Of a stretch of DNA of 33,531 nucleotides, positions 1 to 8,371 are shown piece by piece. Each line of letters starts with the position of its first letter. Positions within the stretch are counted from its first letter, which is position 1. The notes under the pieces were generated by a model. That model did not search any database, was not told the origin of the DNA, and saw only the letters and a list, made by a program, of their open reading frames with translations. The stretch comes from Merismopedia glauca CCAP 1448/3 (lineage in GTDB: Bacteria; Cyanobacteriota; Cyanobacteriia; Cyanobacteriales; CCAP-1448), in NCBI RefSeq assembly GCF_003003775.1, contig NZ_PVWJ01000053.1, positions 1-33,531 of the forward strand, in the 5' to 3' direction. Made by a program: the position numbers and the translations under genes.

Positions 1-19
1 AGATGTGTATAAGAGACAG
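1..19 (+). other. Nextera/Tn5 mosaic-end adapter remnant
   Basis: The first 19 bases are identical to the 19-bp Tn5 mosaic end used in Nextera library preparation (AGATGTGTATAAGAGACAG). This is a sequencing adapter left untrimmed at a contig end, not genomic sequence. Genomic DNA presumably begins at base 20. The rest of the stretch up to 132 holds no gene that I can support. Confidence 0.93.
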
Positions 20-132
20 CAAGAGTACATCCAATTTATCACTAGCAACTTGGCTTATTAGAGTGATATTTGTTAGCAAAAACCCAGAAAAATACTTTTA
101 ACAATCAGCTTTTCAACAGGTAAGTCAGCTAT

Positions 133-1161
133 CTAAGGAGTAGGGATTTCGTATATAGTACCGACACCAGTTGTACGATTATTCTCGCTGACATAAAGAC
201 TGTATCCTGCTGCGCCAGAACTGCGACGACCAAAATCTATATCCCTAAGATCGGCAACAAATCCTTTAGCAAAGACAGTAGCATCGCTCAAATCTGCTTT
301 GATGCGAACAATTATGGGGGAACGCGTCTCGAAATTTAGAGTCCAGAATATATCTCCGCTAACTGGATGGATGGTACATCTAGCACCGTAACCGGCTATC
401 GTCAGGGCTGCATTAACATCGACATCTGTTTTTAAGTTGTAAACTTTGACAATGTTGCCGTTAGGTAACAGTTCCTGGATGCCAAACTTGGGTTCAGTGC
501 AGATGATTGTTCTACCAGTTGGGGTAATAACATGATCGTCCCAAGGGACGTTTGCGGTATTAATTTTGGTAGGAAATGTAGTGGCATTTTTCAGGAAACG
601 AAATACTCCGCCAGGCCAATCGCTAGATACTAGCGCTGCGCTACCATCTGGAGTAAAGGTTATACCACTAGATCCCACATTTTTCGTTGGCCAGGTAGCA
701 AATGATGATGCTGCACCTCCGGTTGGGCTAAAACCCCAAAGTCCAGTTTTGGTAAATATGTAGTATAACCCGTTAGGTCCTAAAGTCAGGTCATTACCCC
801 AAGTTCGGTGATTACCGACATTTAGAGTCGGTCCTACCTGCACAGCAGTCCCAAGACCTGTAGATTTAATCAGTCGATTCATGGTGCTGAGAGAAGATGG
901 ACCATTGAAGGGAGCCGCATTTGCTTGAGCCACGAATACTGCACTTCCATCTGGGGCTACTTCTAGCCCTTGCATATGGAAAAGGTTCGAGTCAGGGTTA
1001 AGAACACCTCCTTGATCGAATATAGATAATGGACCTGCTGTGGGATCGACAACTTGAATAGCTGCTTTGGCAGGTGTTACAGTCGCTAGAAGCAAACTTA
1101 AGCTAGTCAAACCTACCAGTGCGTTCTTGATCTTCTTCAAAGATATGGGACAATTATTCAT
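133..1161 (-). CDS. Secreted beta-propeller protein (SMP-30/NHL-like)
   Basis: A 342-residue exported protein of unknown substrate. It has a clear signal peptide: a basic start with Lys residues, a hydrophobic core (LVGLTSLSLLLATV), and a probable cleavage after AKA near residue 33. The mature part is built of repeating strands with FTPDGSAALVSS- and VAPDGSAVFVAQ-like stretches, as in six-bladed SMP-30/gluconolactonase or NHL propellers. I see no certain metal-binding set, so lactonase activity is not claimed. The start is well supported by a perfect AGGAGG Shine-Dalgarno sequence (1169-1174 on the complement), 7 bases upstream of ATG. It lies 112 bases downstream of the condensation-domain gene on the same strand, so it may be the last gene of that operon or a separate unit. 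Confidence 0.75.
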   Translation of the reverse strand: MNNCPISLKKIKNALVGLTSLSLLLATVTPAKAAIQVVDPTAGPLSIFDQGGVLNPDSNLFHMQGLEVAPDGSAVFVAQANAAPFNGPSSLSTMNRLIKSTGLGTAVQVGPTLNVGNHRTWGNDLTLGPNGLYYIFTKTGLWGFSPTGGAASSFATWPTKNVGSSGITFTPDGSAALVSSDWPGGVFRFLKNATTFPTKINTANVPWDDHVITPTGRTIICTEPKFGIQELLPNGNIVKVYNLKTDVDVNAALTIAGYGARCTIHPVSGDIFWTLNFETRSPIIVRIKADLSDATVFAKGFVADLRDIDFGRRSSGAAGYSLYVSENNRTTGVGTIYEIPTP

Positions 1162-1273
1162 CTAGTTTCCTCCTGAGCTAGGGTGATTTTAGGGTTGTTA
1201 ATTAGCAAAAATAAACCTAAATATCCTTAAAAATGAGTTTTAAAAGAGATAATTAAATCTGTTAATCGTTTAT

Positions 1274-3019
1274 CTATCTATTAGTCATCCTCCTTTGTTT
1301 CATCAATTGCTGACGGCGTTTGATAGTTTCTTTTTGCCTTTGAGCATTGTCTTGGATTTCTTGCCAAGCTGACTGAGCCACATCACTTTCCTGGCTAAGA
1401 TATTGAGCCATTGCTCTGATAGTCGGATATTTAAACAGATCGATAGTTGATAGATCTCTATTAAACTTTTCTCGCAATTGGCTAATTACTTTCGCCACCA
1501 GGAGAGAATGCCCTCCAAGATCGAAAAAGTTTTGCTCAATGCTTACTTGGTCGATATGTAGAACTTGTTGCCAAACAGCAGCAATAGTGCGTTCTATCTC
1601 TTTCTGGGGTGCTATATAAACAGTTTCTGTCTGAGCTTGACTAGTAGGTTCTGCTTTTCTCAAACAGGGTAAGCCAGATAGGTGTTCCTCTGGATTAGCC
1701 ACCAGACTTTCGAGCAAAGTAGCAAACCGATCGAGAAACTCACGAATAGTAGTTGGCTCAAATAGGTCAGTTTTGTAATCTAGCCATCCAGTCAGGAGAT
1801 CGCCTTTTTCTTCAATAAAAAGGGATAAATCGAAATTAGCTGTGCCATTGGGTATATCTTGCCAATCCACGCCTATCCCTGGCAAATCTAAACTCTCTGT
1901 GGCAGGAGGTTGCAGGGCAAAAAAGCCGCGAGTTAGGGGAGTACGGACTAGATTGGGGAGATCGGCGATCGCCTGAAAAGGTACATCTAGATTTTTGTAA
2001 GCTCCTAGTACTACTTTACCCACCCGATTCATCAGTTGCATCAAGGTGGGATCTCCTGATAAATCGCTCCGAAGCGGTAGGATATTGATGAAATAGCCAA
2101 TTAACTCTTTAGTTTGGAAGCGATGGCGACCAGCCACGGGAGAACACACTAGCATATCTTCTTGCTGAGTGTATTGATACAACAAGGTCTGAAAGGCTGT
2201 CAGAAGGGTGATAAATAAAGTTACCCCTAGGCGATCGCTCAGTTGTTTCAGGGCACTAGTCAAACTTTGGTTAAGCTCTAGAGATTGCCTAGCACCTTGG
2301 TAACTAACCACAAATGACCGAGGGCGATCGCTCGGTAGCTGGAGGGGAGCTAGATTCCCAGCTAGCTGCTGTTCCCAATAGGTGAGTTGAGCGAGTCCTT
2401 TTGAGCCTTGGAGCCATTGTTGCTGCTCTTGGGCAAAATCGGCATATTGTTTCGGTAATGGCGGTAAGGGAGGCGTTTGTCCCTCAATTAAGGCTTTATA
2501 GTTAACGGCTGCTTCCTGCATTAAGAGATGTAAAGACCAGCGATCGCTAACTATGTGGTGGATATTGACTAAGAGAACGTGACGGGATTGCCCTAAAGAG
2601 ATGAGTTGGAAGCGCCACAAGGCTCCATCAGTCAAACTAAAAGGAGTTTCGGCTTCTTCTTTCTCTAGCCGCTTCAGTTCCCCTTCCTGCTGGTCTGCTG
2701 ATAACGAGCTAAGATCTACAACTGGTAAACTAAATTCTGTTATTTCCGCAATAATCTGCACGGGTTGTCCATCAACAGTGCCAAATCTGGTGCGTAGGAC
2801 TTCATGACGTTGGAAAATCTCTCTCAAACTCTGTTCTAGTACTGCTACATCCACTTCACCTGATAAATGATAGGCGACAGGAATGTTATAAATCGCAGTG
2901 CCTACCTCTGACTGCTCGTGTGACCACAAGCGCTGTTGAGCTAAAGAAAGGTAAGCAGATTTAGTGGGGTTAGGTGGGGTGGTAATTGGTGAAAATCCAA
3001 TTAGTTGGGGGCTATCCAT
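1274..3019 (-). CDS. NRPS condensation domain plus C-terminal carrier protein (C-PCP)
   Basis: A 581-residue two-domain NRPS-type protein. The condensation domain fills about residues 20-450. It has the SLAQQRLW (C1), RHEVLRTRF (C2) and HHIVSDR (C3) motifs; the catalytic pair H154/H155 and D159 are present, but the usual Gly after Asp is Arg160. A carrier domain follows at about 465-545, with phosphopantetheine Ser505 in LGGHSL. The tail (about 545-581) is highly basic and rich in Gln, Lys and Arg. There is no adenylation or thioesterase domain. The likely role is to join the acyl chain on the neighbouring ACP to an amine or alcohol, either free or carried on its own PCP and charged in trans. 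It is the fourth gene of the FAAL operon, 37 bases after the ACP gene. No strong Shine-Dalgarno sequence precedes the ATG. Confidence 0.88.
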   Translation of the reverse strand: MDSPQLIGFSPITTPPNPTKSAYLSLAQQRLWSHEQSEVGTAIYNIPVAYHLSGEVDVAVLEQSLREIFQRHEVLRTRFGTVDGQPVQIIAEITEFSLPVVDLSSLSADQQEGELKRLEKEEAETPFSLTDGALWRFQLISLGQSRHVLLVNIHHIVSDRWSLHLLMQEAAVNYKALIEGQTPPLPPLPKQYADFAQEQQQWLQGSKGLAQLTYWEQQLAGNLAPLQLPSDRPRSFVVSYQGARQSLELNQSLTSALKQLSDRLGVTLFITLLTAFQTLLYQYTQQEDMLVCSPVAGRHRFQTKELIGYFINILPLRSDLSGDPTLMQLMNRVGKVVLGAYKNLDVPFQAIADLPNLVRTPLTRGFFALQPPATESLDLPGIGVDWQDIPNGTANFDLSLFIEEKGDLLTGWLDYKTDLFEPTTIREFLDRFATLLESLVANPEEHLSGLPCLRKAEPTSQAQTETVYIAPQKEIERTIAAVWQQVLHIDQVSIEQNFFDLGGHSLLVAKVISQLREKFNRDLSTIDLFKYPTIRAMAQYLSQESDVAQSAWQEIQDNAQRQKETIKRRQQLMKQRRMTNR

Positions 3020-3056
3020 GATTTTTATCGGTCAAAAACTTAGATTAAAAGGAATT

Positions 3057-3383
3057 TCAGTTAACATCGTTGTCAGTTAATATGGCAGAAATATCAAAGT
3101 TTTCTGCTAAATATTGAGCCGATTTTTCAATTGTCGGATAGTCCCACAACAAAGTTGCTGGTAACTCTAGAGCCAACAAATCTTCTAAATCACTGACCAT
3201 AGTTACAGCATCAATAGAATCTATACCGTAACGGGTGACTGGTTCGGTGACGCTAACTGTATTCACATCAAGAGATAATTGCTCGGCTAGTTTGACGGAT
3301 AGCCACTTTTCCATAGCTGTTTGGAGTGTTGTTTTGGTATTCTCTGTCTCATTAGGCTGGGAGCAAAGATCCTGAAGTTGCAT
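3057..3383 (-). CDS. Acyl carrier protein
   Basis: A 108-residue carrier protein of the ACP/PCP fold (about residues 20-100). The phosphopantetheine attachment site is Ser56 in YGIDSIDAV, a GxDS motif, followed by the typical helix II (MVSDLEDLL). The domain is preceded by about 20 polar residues. The proposed ATG lies inside the end of the acyl-CoA dehydrogenase gene (32-base overlap) and has a GAGGA Shine-Dalgarno sequence 9 bases upstream, so translational coupling is likely. A shorter start at Met24 (3314) would still give a full carrier domain. It presumably receives the acyl-adenylate made by the FAAL, presents the chain to the dehydrogenase and hands it to the condensation domain. Confidence 0.9.
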   Translation of the reverse strand: MQLQDLCSQPNETENTKTTLQTAMEKWLSVKLAEQLSLDVNTVSVTEPVTRYGIDSIDAVTMVSDLEDLLALELPATLLWDYPTIEKSAQYLAENFDISAILTDNDVN

Positions 3384-5166
3384 TGGTTTTGTCCTCTAAT
3401 ATTTGAGTTTTTGATTGAGCTAGTTGAAAAGGAACAATAGAAAAGAGTCTTTCTTCTCTATAGAGTTTGAGCATTTCTTGAGCCACATTTTCAACTTCAG
3501 ACCTAGAAGTTAAGTATGGCATAGGTCGTAAGCTCCGCAGTAACCTATGCAGGCTTAAGACCAACCATTCACCTTTGGCAAAGAAATCACCCAAAGTTTT
3601 GCGGTTATAAATCCACATATGTAGGCAAGATGCGGCTGCGTGTAAAGTGCAGTATTTCTTGGCTGTGTCAAATAATTTGCTCGACTGATTATGACCGTAC
3701 TCGAATTTCAAGTCAGCAATTAGTTCATCGTGAACATTGAGTTCTTCCAGAATTATTTTGCTGAGGTCAATCAGTTGCTTGAGGATCTCGCTATTTATAT
3801 TAGACTCACTCTTCAACTCTCGGAGTTGTTCTAAAGCTATTTCCAAGCCTTGCAAAGCATCATCGACACCGCGCCCAAAAAGTTCCAGGTTTTGGGGGAC
3901 GAAAGTGGGGACTGGCTGTTGTAGGGTAAAGATAATTTCCAGGCGAGATTTTAAGGCTTCAGTAGTTTTAGGATTCGTTTTCGCACGGTATTTGGTTATT
4001 TGACGCAGTTGTAAAATGAGGGCGTGTAAGTTCACCACTGTACTGCCATCAAAGACGCTGATAATTGAATTATCCCGCAGTAATTTCTGAAAAATACCCC
4101 AATCGTGTTCCTCACGCATATAAAAACGCGATCCTAGAACCACGGAAAGGTTATTAATCGCTGTTTCTAACTGAGTGGTGACGAAATATTTAACTACTGA
4201 TGCCCAAACGCTAAATTGTTCTGGAACTACGTGAAATCCTCTAGCGGCTCCAATGGTTTCACAATCGCAAATCAAGATGTCTAAAAATCCATCAACTAAG
4301 GTTTGTTGAGGTTGGGGAAGGTCAAAAACAGTCTTGTCATAGATACGGCGATTGAGGGCAAATTTCAAGGTAGTTCTCAAGGCTGTATCTGCGGCTCCGT
4401 GAGAAAAAGCAGCACAGAGAGTTCGGGTGACTTGAAAACCTTTCAAGGCTAATTCTAAACCCACTCCTTCATCACCTAAACGCATATCATCAGGAATGAA
4501 GCAGTCTGTAAACCCAATACCACTCATATCGCAGCCGCGAATTCCATGTGTGAGTATTTTGGGTAAATTGTAGTATTCAGCCTGATTGATTCGGCTCTTC
4601 TCGACCATGAATAGAGAAAGACATCTAGCACCGCCAGCAGGATCGGTTCTAGCGATAATGTAAGTTACTCCAGAAACGGTAGCGCGGTTGATGGGCCATT
4701 TTTCACCGTTGAGGAGATAACCTCCTGGGACTTTTGTGGCTGTGACATCTCCACCGACTAAATCGCTACCATGCTCTCTTTCCGAATAACCCAAGCACAT
4801 GGCTCCATGCTGCTCTTTAATAAAGTGAGCTAGTCTTTGCTTTTGAGGTTCAGTACCAGCTAACCAGGTAATAAAAGACCAAAATAGAGTTGAGAAACTA
4901 ATGCCTGTAGTTTGATCCCGACGGGACATGACTCTGATGGCAGCTACCAGTTCTTCAAAAGAGGTAAATTCTCCGCCACAGCTAACTGGAATGTAATGGT
5001 TTTGGAGGTTCCAGTTATAGAGCCATTCAATCTCGGCTTCAGGAAAAGCTTCTTGCTCATCGAGGGCGATCGCACTGGCAAAAGACATGATACTCTCAGG
5101 ATCGCCAGGATGTCCCAAGTCTTTTTCTAAAGCTTCAGCTAGCCAATATTGTTTTAATTGATGCAT
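3352..5166 (-). CDS. Acyl-CoA dehydrogenase-like flavoprotein (acting on ACP-bound acyl chain?)
   Basis: A 604-residue acyl-CoA dehydrogenase family member, longer than classic enzymes (about 380-400) because of a helical C-terminal extension from about residue 400, as in very-long-chain and FadE-type members. The flavin/substrate region reads LGYSEREHGSDL followed by GGYLLNGEKWPI, matching the family's TEPxxGSD...xGxKxxI pattern. At the place of the medium-chain catalytic Glu (YEGT) it has FDGS, putting Asp373 there. Family members alpha,beta-desaturate acyl thioesters using FAD. The gene sits between a FAAL and an ACP gene, so ACP-bound acyl chain is the likelier substrate than acyl-CoA (inference). 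It starts 20 bases after the FAAL stop and overlaps the ACP gene by 32 bases. Confidence 0.85.
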   Translation of the reverse strand: MHQLKQYWLAEALEKDLGHPGDPESIMSFASAIALDEQEAFPEAEIEWLYNWNLQNHYIPVSCGGEFTSFEELVAAIRVMSRRDQTTGISFSTLFWSFITWLAGTEPQKQRLAHFIKEQHGAMCLGYSEREHGSDLVGGDVTATKVPGGYLLNGEKWPINRATVSGVTYIIARTDPAGGARCLSLFMVEKSRINQAEYYNLPKILTHGIRGCDMSGIGFTDCFIPDDMRLGDEGVGLELALKGFQVTRTLCAAFSHGAADTALRTTLKFALNRRIYDKTVFDLPQPQQTLVDGFLDILICDCETIGAARGFHVVPEQFSVWASVVKYFVTTQLETAINNLSVVLGSRFYMREEHDWGIFQKLLRDNSIISVFDGSTVVNLHALILQLRQITKYRAKTNPKTTEALKSRLEIIFTLQQPVPTFVPQNLELFGRGVDDALQGLEIALEQLRELKSESNINSEILKQLIDLSKIILEELNVHDELIADLKFEYGHNQSSKLFDTAKKYCTLHAAASCLHMWIYNRKTLGDFFAKGEWLVLSLHRLLRSLRPMPYLTSRSEVENVAQEMLKLYREERLFSIVPFQLAQSKTQILEDKTNATSGSLLPA

Positions 5167-5186
5167 AGAACTCTAAAAAGTAAATT

Positions 5187-6986
5187 TTAGGTAGTGTGTA
5201 ATTGCTCAGCTAGGGAGTCTACTTCCTGCCGCAGACGACGGAAATTGGCAGTGAGTTTCGGATCTTCGCTCCAATCATCGATCACACCCAGTTCCCCAGC
5301 CAAAAAACTAGCTCGACAAGCTCGGCGTTGAATTTTGCCACTGGCTGTCTTCAAGATATTTCCCCGCTTGACGAGGACAATAGCATGAGTCTGGAGTTCG
5401 TGCTGTTCAGCGATTTCTTGACGAATATCGGCGATCGCTTTTTGGGTATCGAAACCCTCATTACCTCTTTCTATTTCCTGAACTACCACTAATCTTTCTT
5501 CGCCATTAGCGTCGATGGAGAAGGCTGCACCATAATCAGGTCTAAAGGCTGGGTGAACTTGCTGCATAGTCCACTCAATGTCTTGGGGATAGTGGTTTGT
5601 CCCTCTGATAATGATTAAATCTTTGATCCGACCACTAATATATAATTCCCCATCTTTAATAAATCCTAAATCTCCAGTGCGAAGAAATGGCCCTTCGCCT
5701 GTATCGGCGATATATGCGCTGAAAGTGCTGTTAGTTTCTTCCACCCGTTGCCAGTAGCCTTGAGCTACGCTGGGGTCTGATACCCAAATCTCGCCCACTC
5801 GATCGAGAGAGCATCTAGTTAGCTTGTCAGGATTAACAATAGCCACTTTGGTTTCACAAACTAGACGACCGCAACTAGGGAAGGTTCTGACTCCTTCATC
5901 ATCGGGTCTAACTGGAATAATCTGGTCTTTTTCAATAGCTACTGTCGAAACATGGCAAAAAACTGGCTCAGTTAGCTTCGGTTTAGTAGATACTAATAAT
6001 GTGTCTTCTGCTAGTCCGTAAGCTGGAGCAAAAGCATTCCAGCGAAAACCATACGGAGCAAACTTTTCCCAGAAAGCCTGCATCACTTTGGGATTAATGG
6101 GTTCGGCGGCGTTCCCGGCTGCTTCCCAACAGCTTAGGTCTAGGTTAGCCATTTGAGCGGGTTTAATCCGGCGAATGCATTGATCGTAGGCAAAGTTAGG
6201 TGCTTGACTATGAGTGCCTTTATAGTTAGCGATCGCTTGTAACCAGACCAAGGGTCGCTTAATAAATGCAAAAGGCGACATCACATAGCAGGGGGTACAG
6301 TTGTACAGGGGAACTATTAACCCTTCTACCAATCCATAATCGTGGAAATAAGGCATCCAGGTCACGGTAACACTATTGGTTTCGTAACCGCAGGCTTGTT
6401 TCAAATAAGACGCATGGTGCATCAGATTGTAGTGACTGAGCATCACGCCTTTGGGAGTGGAAGTCGAGCCTGATGTGTACTGGAGATAAGCTAGTACGTC
6501 TTGGTCTACATCAGGCTCTTGCCAAGTTTCTGCTAGATCTAGATCTACTTGTTCGGTATCGATCCAGCGCATACTCTGCAATTCGGGAAAATCTGCCTCT
6601 ACCTCACTTACTATTTCCAAAATCCCAGCCGTCGTTAACACTAAAGAGGCTTGAGCATCCTTGATAATGGCTTGGAGTCTGGGTAAAGTCCGCTTCAGTC
6701 TACCTGCTTCTGGTGGTGGTGCGGGAATGGCAATGACTCCAGCATACAAGCAACCGCAAAAAGCCGCTATTACTTCTAGACCAGCCGGATATAGGATGAG
6801 AGCGCGTTCTCCCTGAGCGTTGAGGGATTGTAATTGAGCGGCGATCGCCCGCGCTCGTCTATCTAATTCTCCATATGTCAGCCGCCCAGTTTCTTTATTC
6901 CCGTCGGCGAGAAACGTATATGCGTGTTGCTCAGATTGCTCTGTTGCCCTTTCCCTTAGTAGTTGCAGTAATGTAGAGTTTCCCAT
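5187..6986 (-). CDS. Fatty acyl-AMP ligase (FAAL)
   Basis: A 599-residue member of the ANL adenylating superfamily. It has the phosphate-binding loop YTSGSTSTPKG near residues 170-180, the AYGLAE core, the TGDLGFI and GRIKDLIIIRG motifs, and the C-terminal adenylation Lys551 in ASGKIQRR. The length, the GLVEGLIVPLY and WMPYFHDYG segments, and the ACP gene two genes downstream favour a fatty acyl-AMP ligase over an acyl-CoA synthetase. FAALs activate a free fatty acid with ATP and transfer it directly to an ACP. It is the first gene of the minus-strand operon. No Shine-Dalgarno sequence is visible, and the start codon region lies in a possible stem-loop with 7022-7030. Confidence 0.92.
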   Translation of the reverse strand: MGNSTLLQLLRERATEQSEQHAYTFLADGNKETGRLTYGELDRRARAIAAQLQSLNAQGERALILYPAGLEVIAAFCGCLYAGVIAIPAPPPEAGRLKRTLPRLQAIIKDAQASLVLTTAGILEIVSEVEADFPELQSMRWIDTEQVDLDLAETWQEPDVDQDVLAYLQYTSGSTSTPKGVMLSHYNLMHHASYLKQACGYETNSVTVTWMPYFHDYGLVEGLIVPLYNCTPCYVMSPFAFIKRPLVWLQAIANYKGTHSQAPNFAYDQCIRRIKPAQMANLDLSCWEAAGNAAEPINPKVMQAFWEKFAPYGFRWNAFAPAYGLAEDTLLVSTKPKLTEPVFCHVSTVAIEKDQIIPVRPDDEGVRTFPSCGRLVCETKVAIVNPDKLTRCSLDRVGEIWVSDPSVAQGYWQRVEETNSTFSAYIADTGEGPFLRTGDLGFIKDGELYISGRIKDLIIIRGTNHYPQDIEWTMQQVHPAFRPDYGAAFSIDANGEERLVVVQEIERGNEGFDTQKAIADIRQEIAEQHELQTHAIVLVKRGNILKTASGKIQRRACRASFLAGELGVIDDWSEDPKLTANFRRLRQEVDSLAEQLHTT

Positions 6987-7124
6987 TGAAGGCGGTTGCT
7001 ATCATTTTATGTAGTGATACTCGCCTTTAATATAACTACTTACTTAGAGCTTTGCCAGTCTTTCAGCTTTTTGTCTGATTGATTTATAGTTCTTGATGTG
7101 CGTAGGTTAAGAGGACAAGCAAAC

Positions 7125-8351
7125 CTACTTACAAGTACCTAACGCTTGAGACAACTCTTGAGCCGTTTGGAAGCGATCTCCTACCTTCATAGCTGTAGCT
7201 TTCTCAATTACTTGTCGTAATTGTGGTGTAATTGTGGGAATATTCGTTGTGTCAAATTTATAACCCGTACCCCAAGGGCGATAAAAACCCATCGGGTTTT
7301 CTCCAGTTAGTAGAAAAATAATCGTTGGTCCAATGGCATACAAATCTGATTGAGTGCAAGGTTGACCGCGATATTGTTCTGGCGCACAATATCCTTCTGC
7401 ACCAATTCTAGTTCCCGCAAAGGTTCCAATCTCTTTCACCGCACCAAAATCTAAGACGACAATGTGATTATTGGTACTACGAGCCATTAAATTGGCTGGT
7501 TTAATATCTCGATGGATTAAAGGGGGATTTTGCTCGTGGATATATTCTAAAACCTCACAAGTTTGGATCGCCCAATCAATAGCTTGCTGCGGAATCACAG
7601 GTCCTTGTTGAAAAATCCGCTTCTCTAAATCTTGACCGTGAATTAACTCCATCGCCAAGTATTTTTTCCCTGCTTCGACAAAAAAGTCATAGTATTTAGG
7701 AATTCCTGGATGGCTAAGATTTTTGAGAATCCGAGCTTCTCTTTCAAAAAGCTCTCTGGCTTTCTCAATTTGCGCCATATCAGCATTCATTTCTTTAATT
7801 ACCAGCATTTGAGGACTATGTTCCTGACTAACTCGTTTATCCCAAGCTAAATAGGTTGTCCCCATTCCTCCTTGTCCTAGGGTACGCAAAACCTTGTACT
7901 GACGGATTAATCTCTCTACTTCAACTATAGGTTCTCCACAGTGAATGCAAAATAAGCTTCCAGGGGCATTTCCTTCATGCTGACAAACTGCTTCGGGAGT
8001 ACGGCTAGGGGGTTTCTGGACAGTTAGTATTTGCAAGTCAAATTTGAGCAAAGGACCACTTTGGGCTAGCTGAAGCACAGAATTTGGCGTAATTAAAGCC
8101 TGAGAAACGAGAATTCCATTTAAATAGGTGCCATTTACCCCTTGATTAATTAGCCGCCATTGATTTTGGTTAACTTGATGGAGTTCTAGATGACGACGAG
8201 AGACTAAAGGCTCATTGATCACCACATCATTATCAGGCGAACGACCAATCCGAATCACAGGCAGATTAGTAAAGCGCCATTCTTTAACTGAGGCGTTTTC
8301 TGAAGGATTAGTGAGGGTAAGCTTTACTTCTAGTGTTTGCTGGGTATTCAT
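7125..8351 (-). CDS. FHA domain-containing Ser/Thr protein kinase
   Basis: A 408-residue signalling kinase. An N-terminal FHA domain (about residues 20-105) shows IRIGRSPDNDVVI and SRRHLEL, the phosphothreonine-binding core. A short four-Cys/His segment (CQHEGNAPGSLFCIHCGEP) follows near 120-140, perhaps a zinc ribbon. The Hanks-type kinase domain spans about 150-408: glycine loop LGQGGMGTTYLA, Lys186 in VIKEM, catalytic Asp282 in HRDIKPANL, Asp301 of DFG, and a GYCAPEQYRG activation-segment end. All catalytic residues are present. There is no transmembrane segment, so it is probably cytosolic. It begins 20 bases after the PP2C phosphatase gene on the same strand, so the two are probably cotranscribed and act on shared targets. 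Confidence 0.93.
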   Translation of the reverse strand: MNTQQTLEVKLTLTNPSENASVKEWRFTNLPVIRIGRSPDNDVVINEPLVSRRHLELHQVNQNQWRLINQGVNGTYLNGILVSQALITPNSVLQLAQSGPLLKFDLQILTVQKPPSRTPEAVCQHEGNAPGSLFCIHCGEPIVEVERLIRQYKVLRTLGQGGMGTTYLAWDKRVSQEHSPQMLVIKEMNADMAQIEKARELFEREARILKNLSHPGIPKYYDFFVEAGKKYLAMELIHGQDLEKRIFQQGPVIPQQAIDWAIQTCEVLEYIHEQNPPLIHRDIKPANLMARSTNNHIVVLDFGAVKEIGTFAGTRIGAEGYCAPEQYRGQPCTQSDLYAIGPTIIFLLTGENPMGFYRPWGTGYKFDTTNIPTITPQLRQVIEKATAMKVGDRFQTAQELSQALGTCK

Positions 8352-8371
8352 CCTAGGATTGAGAATCGAAC

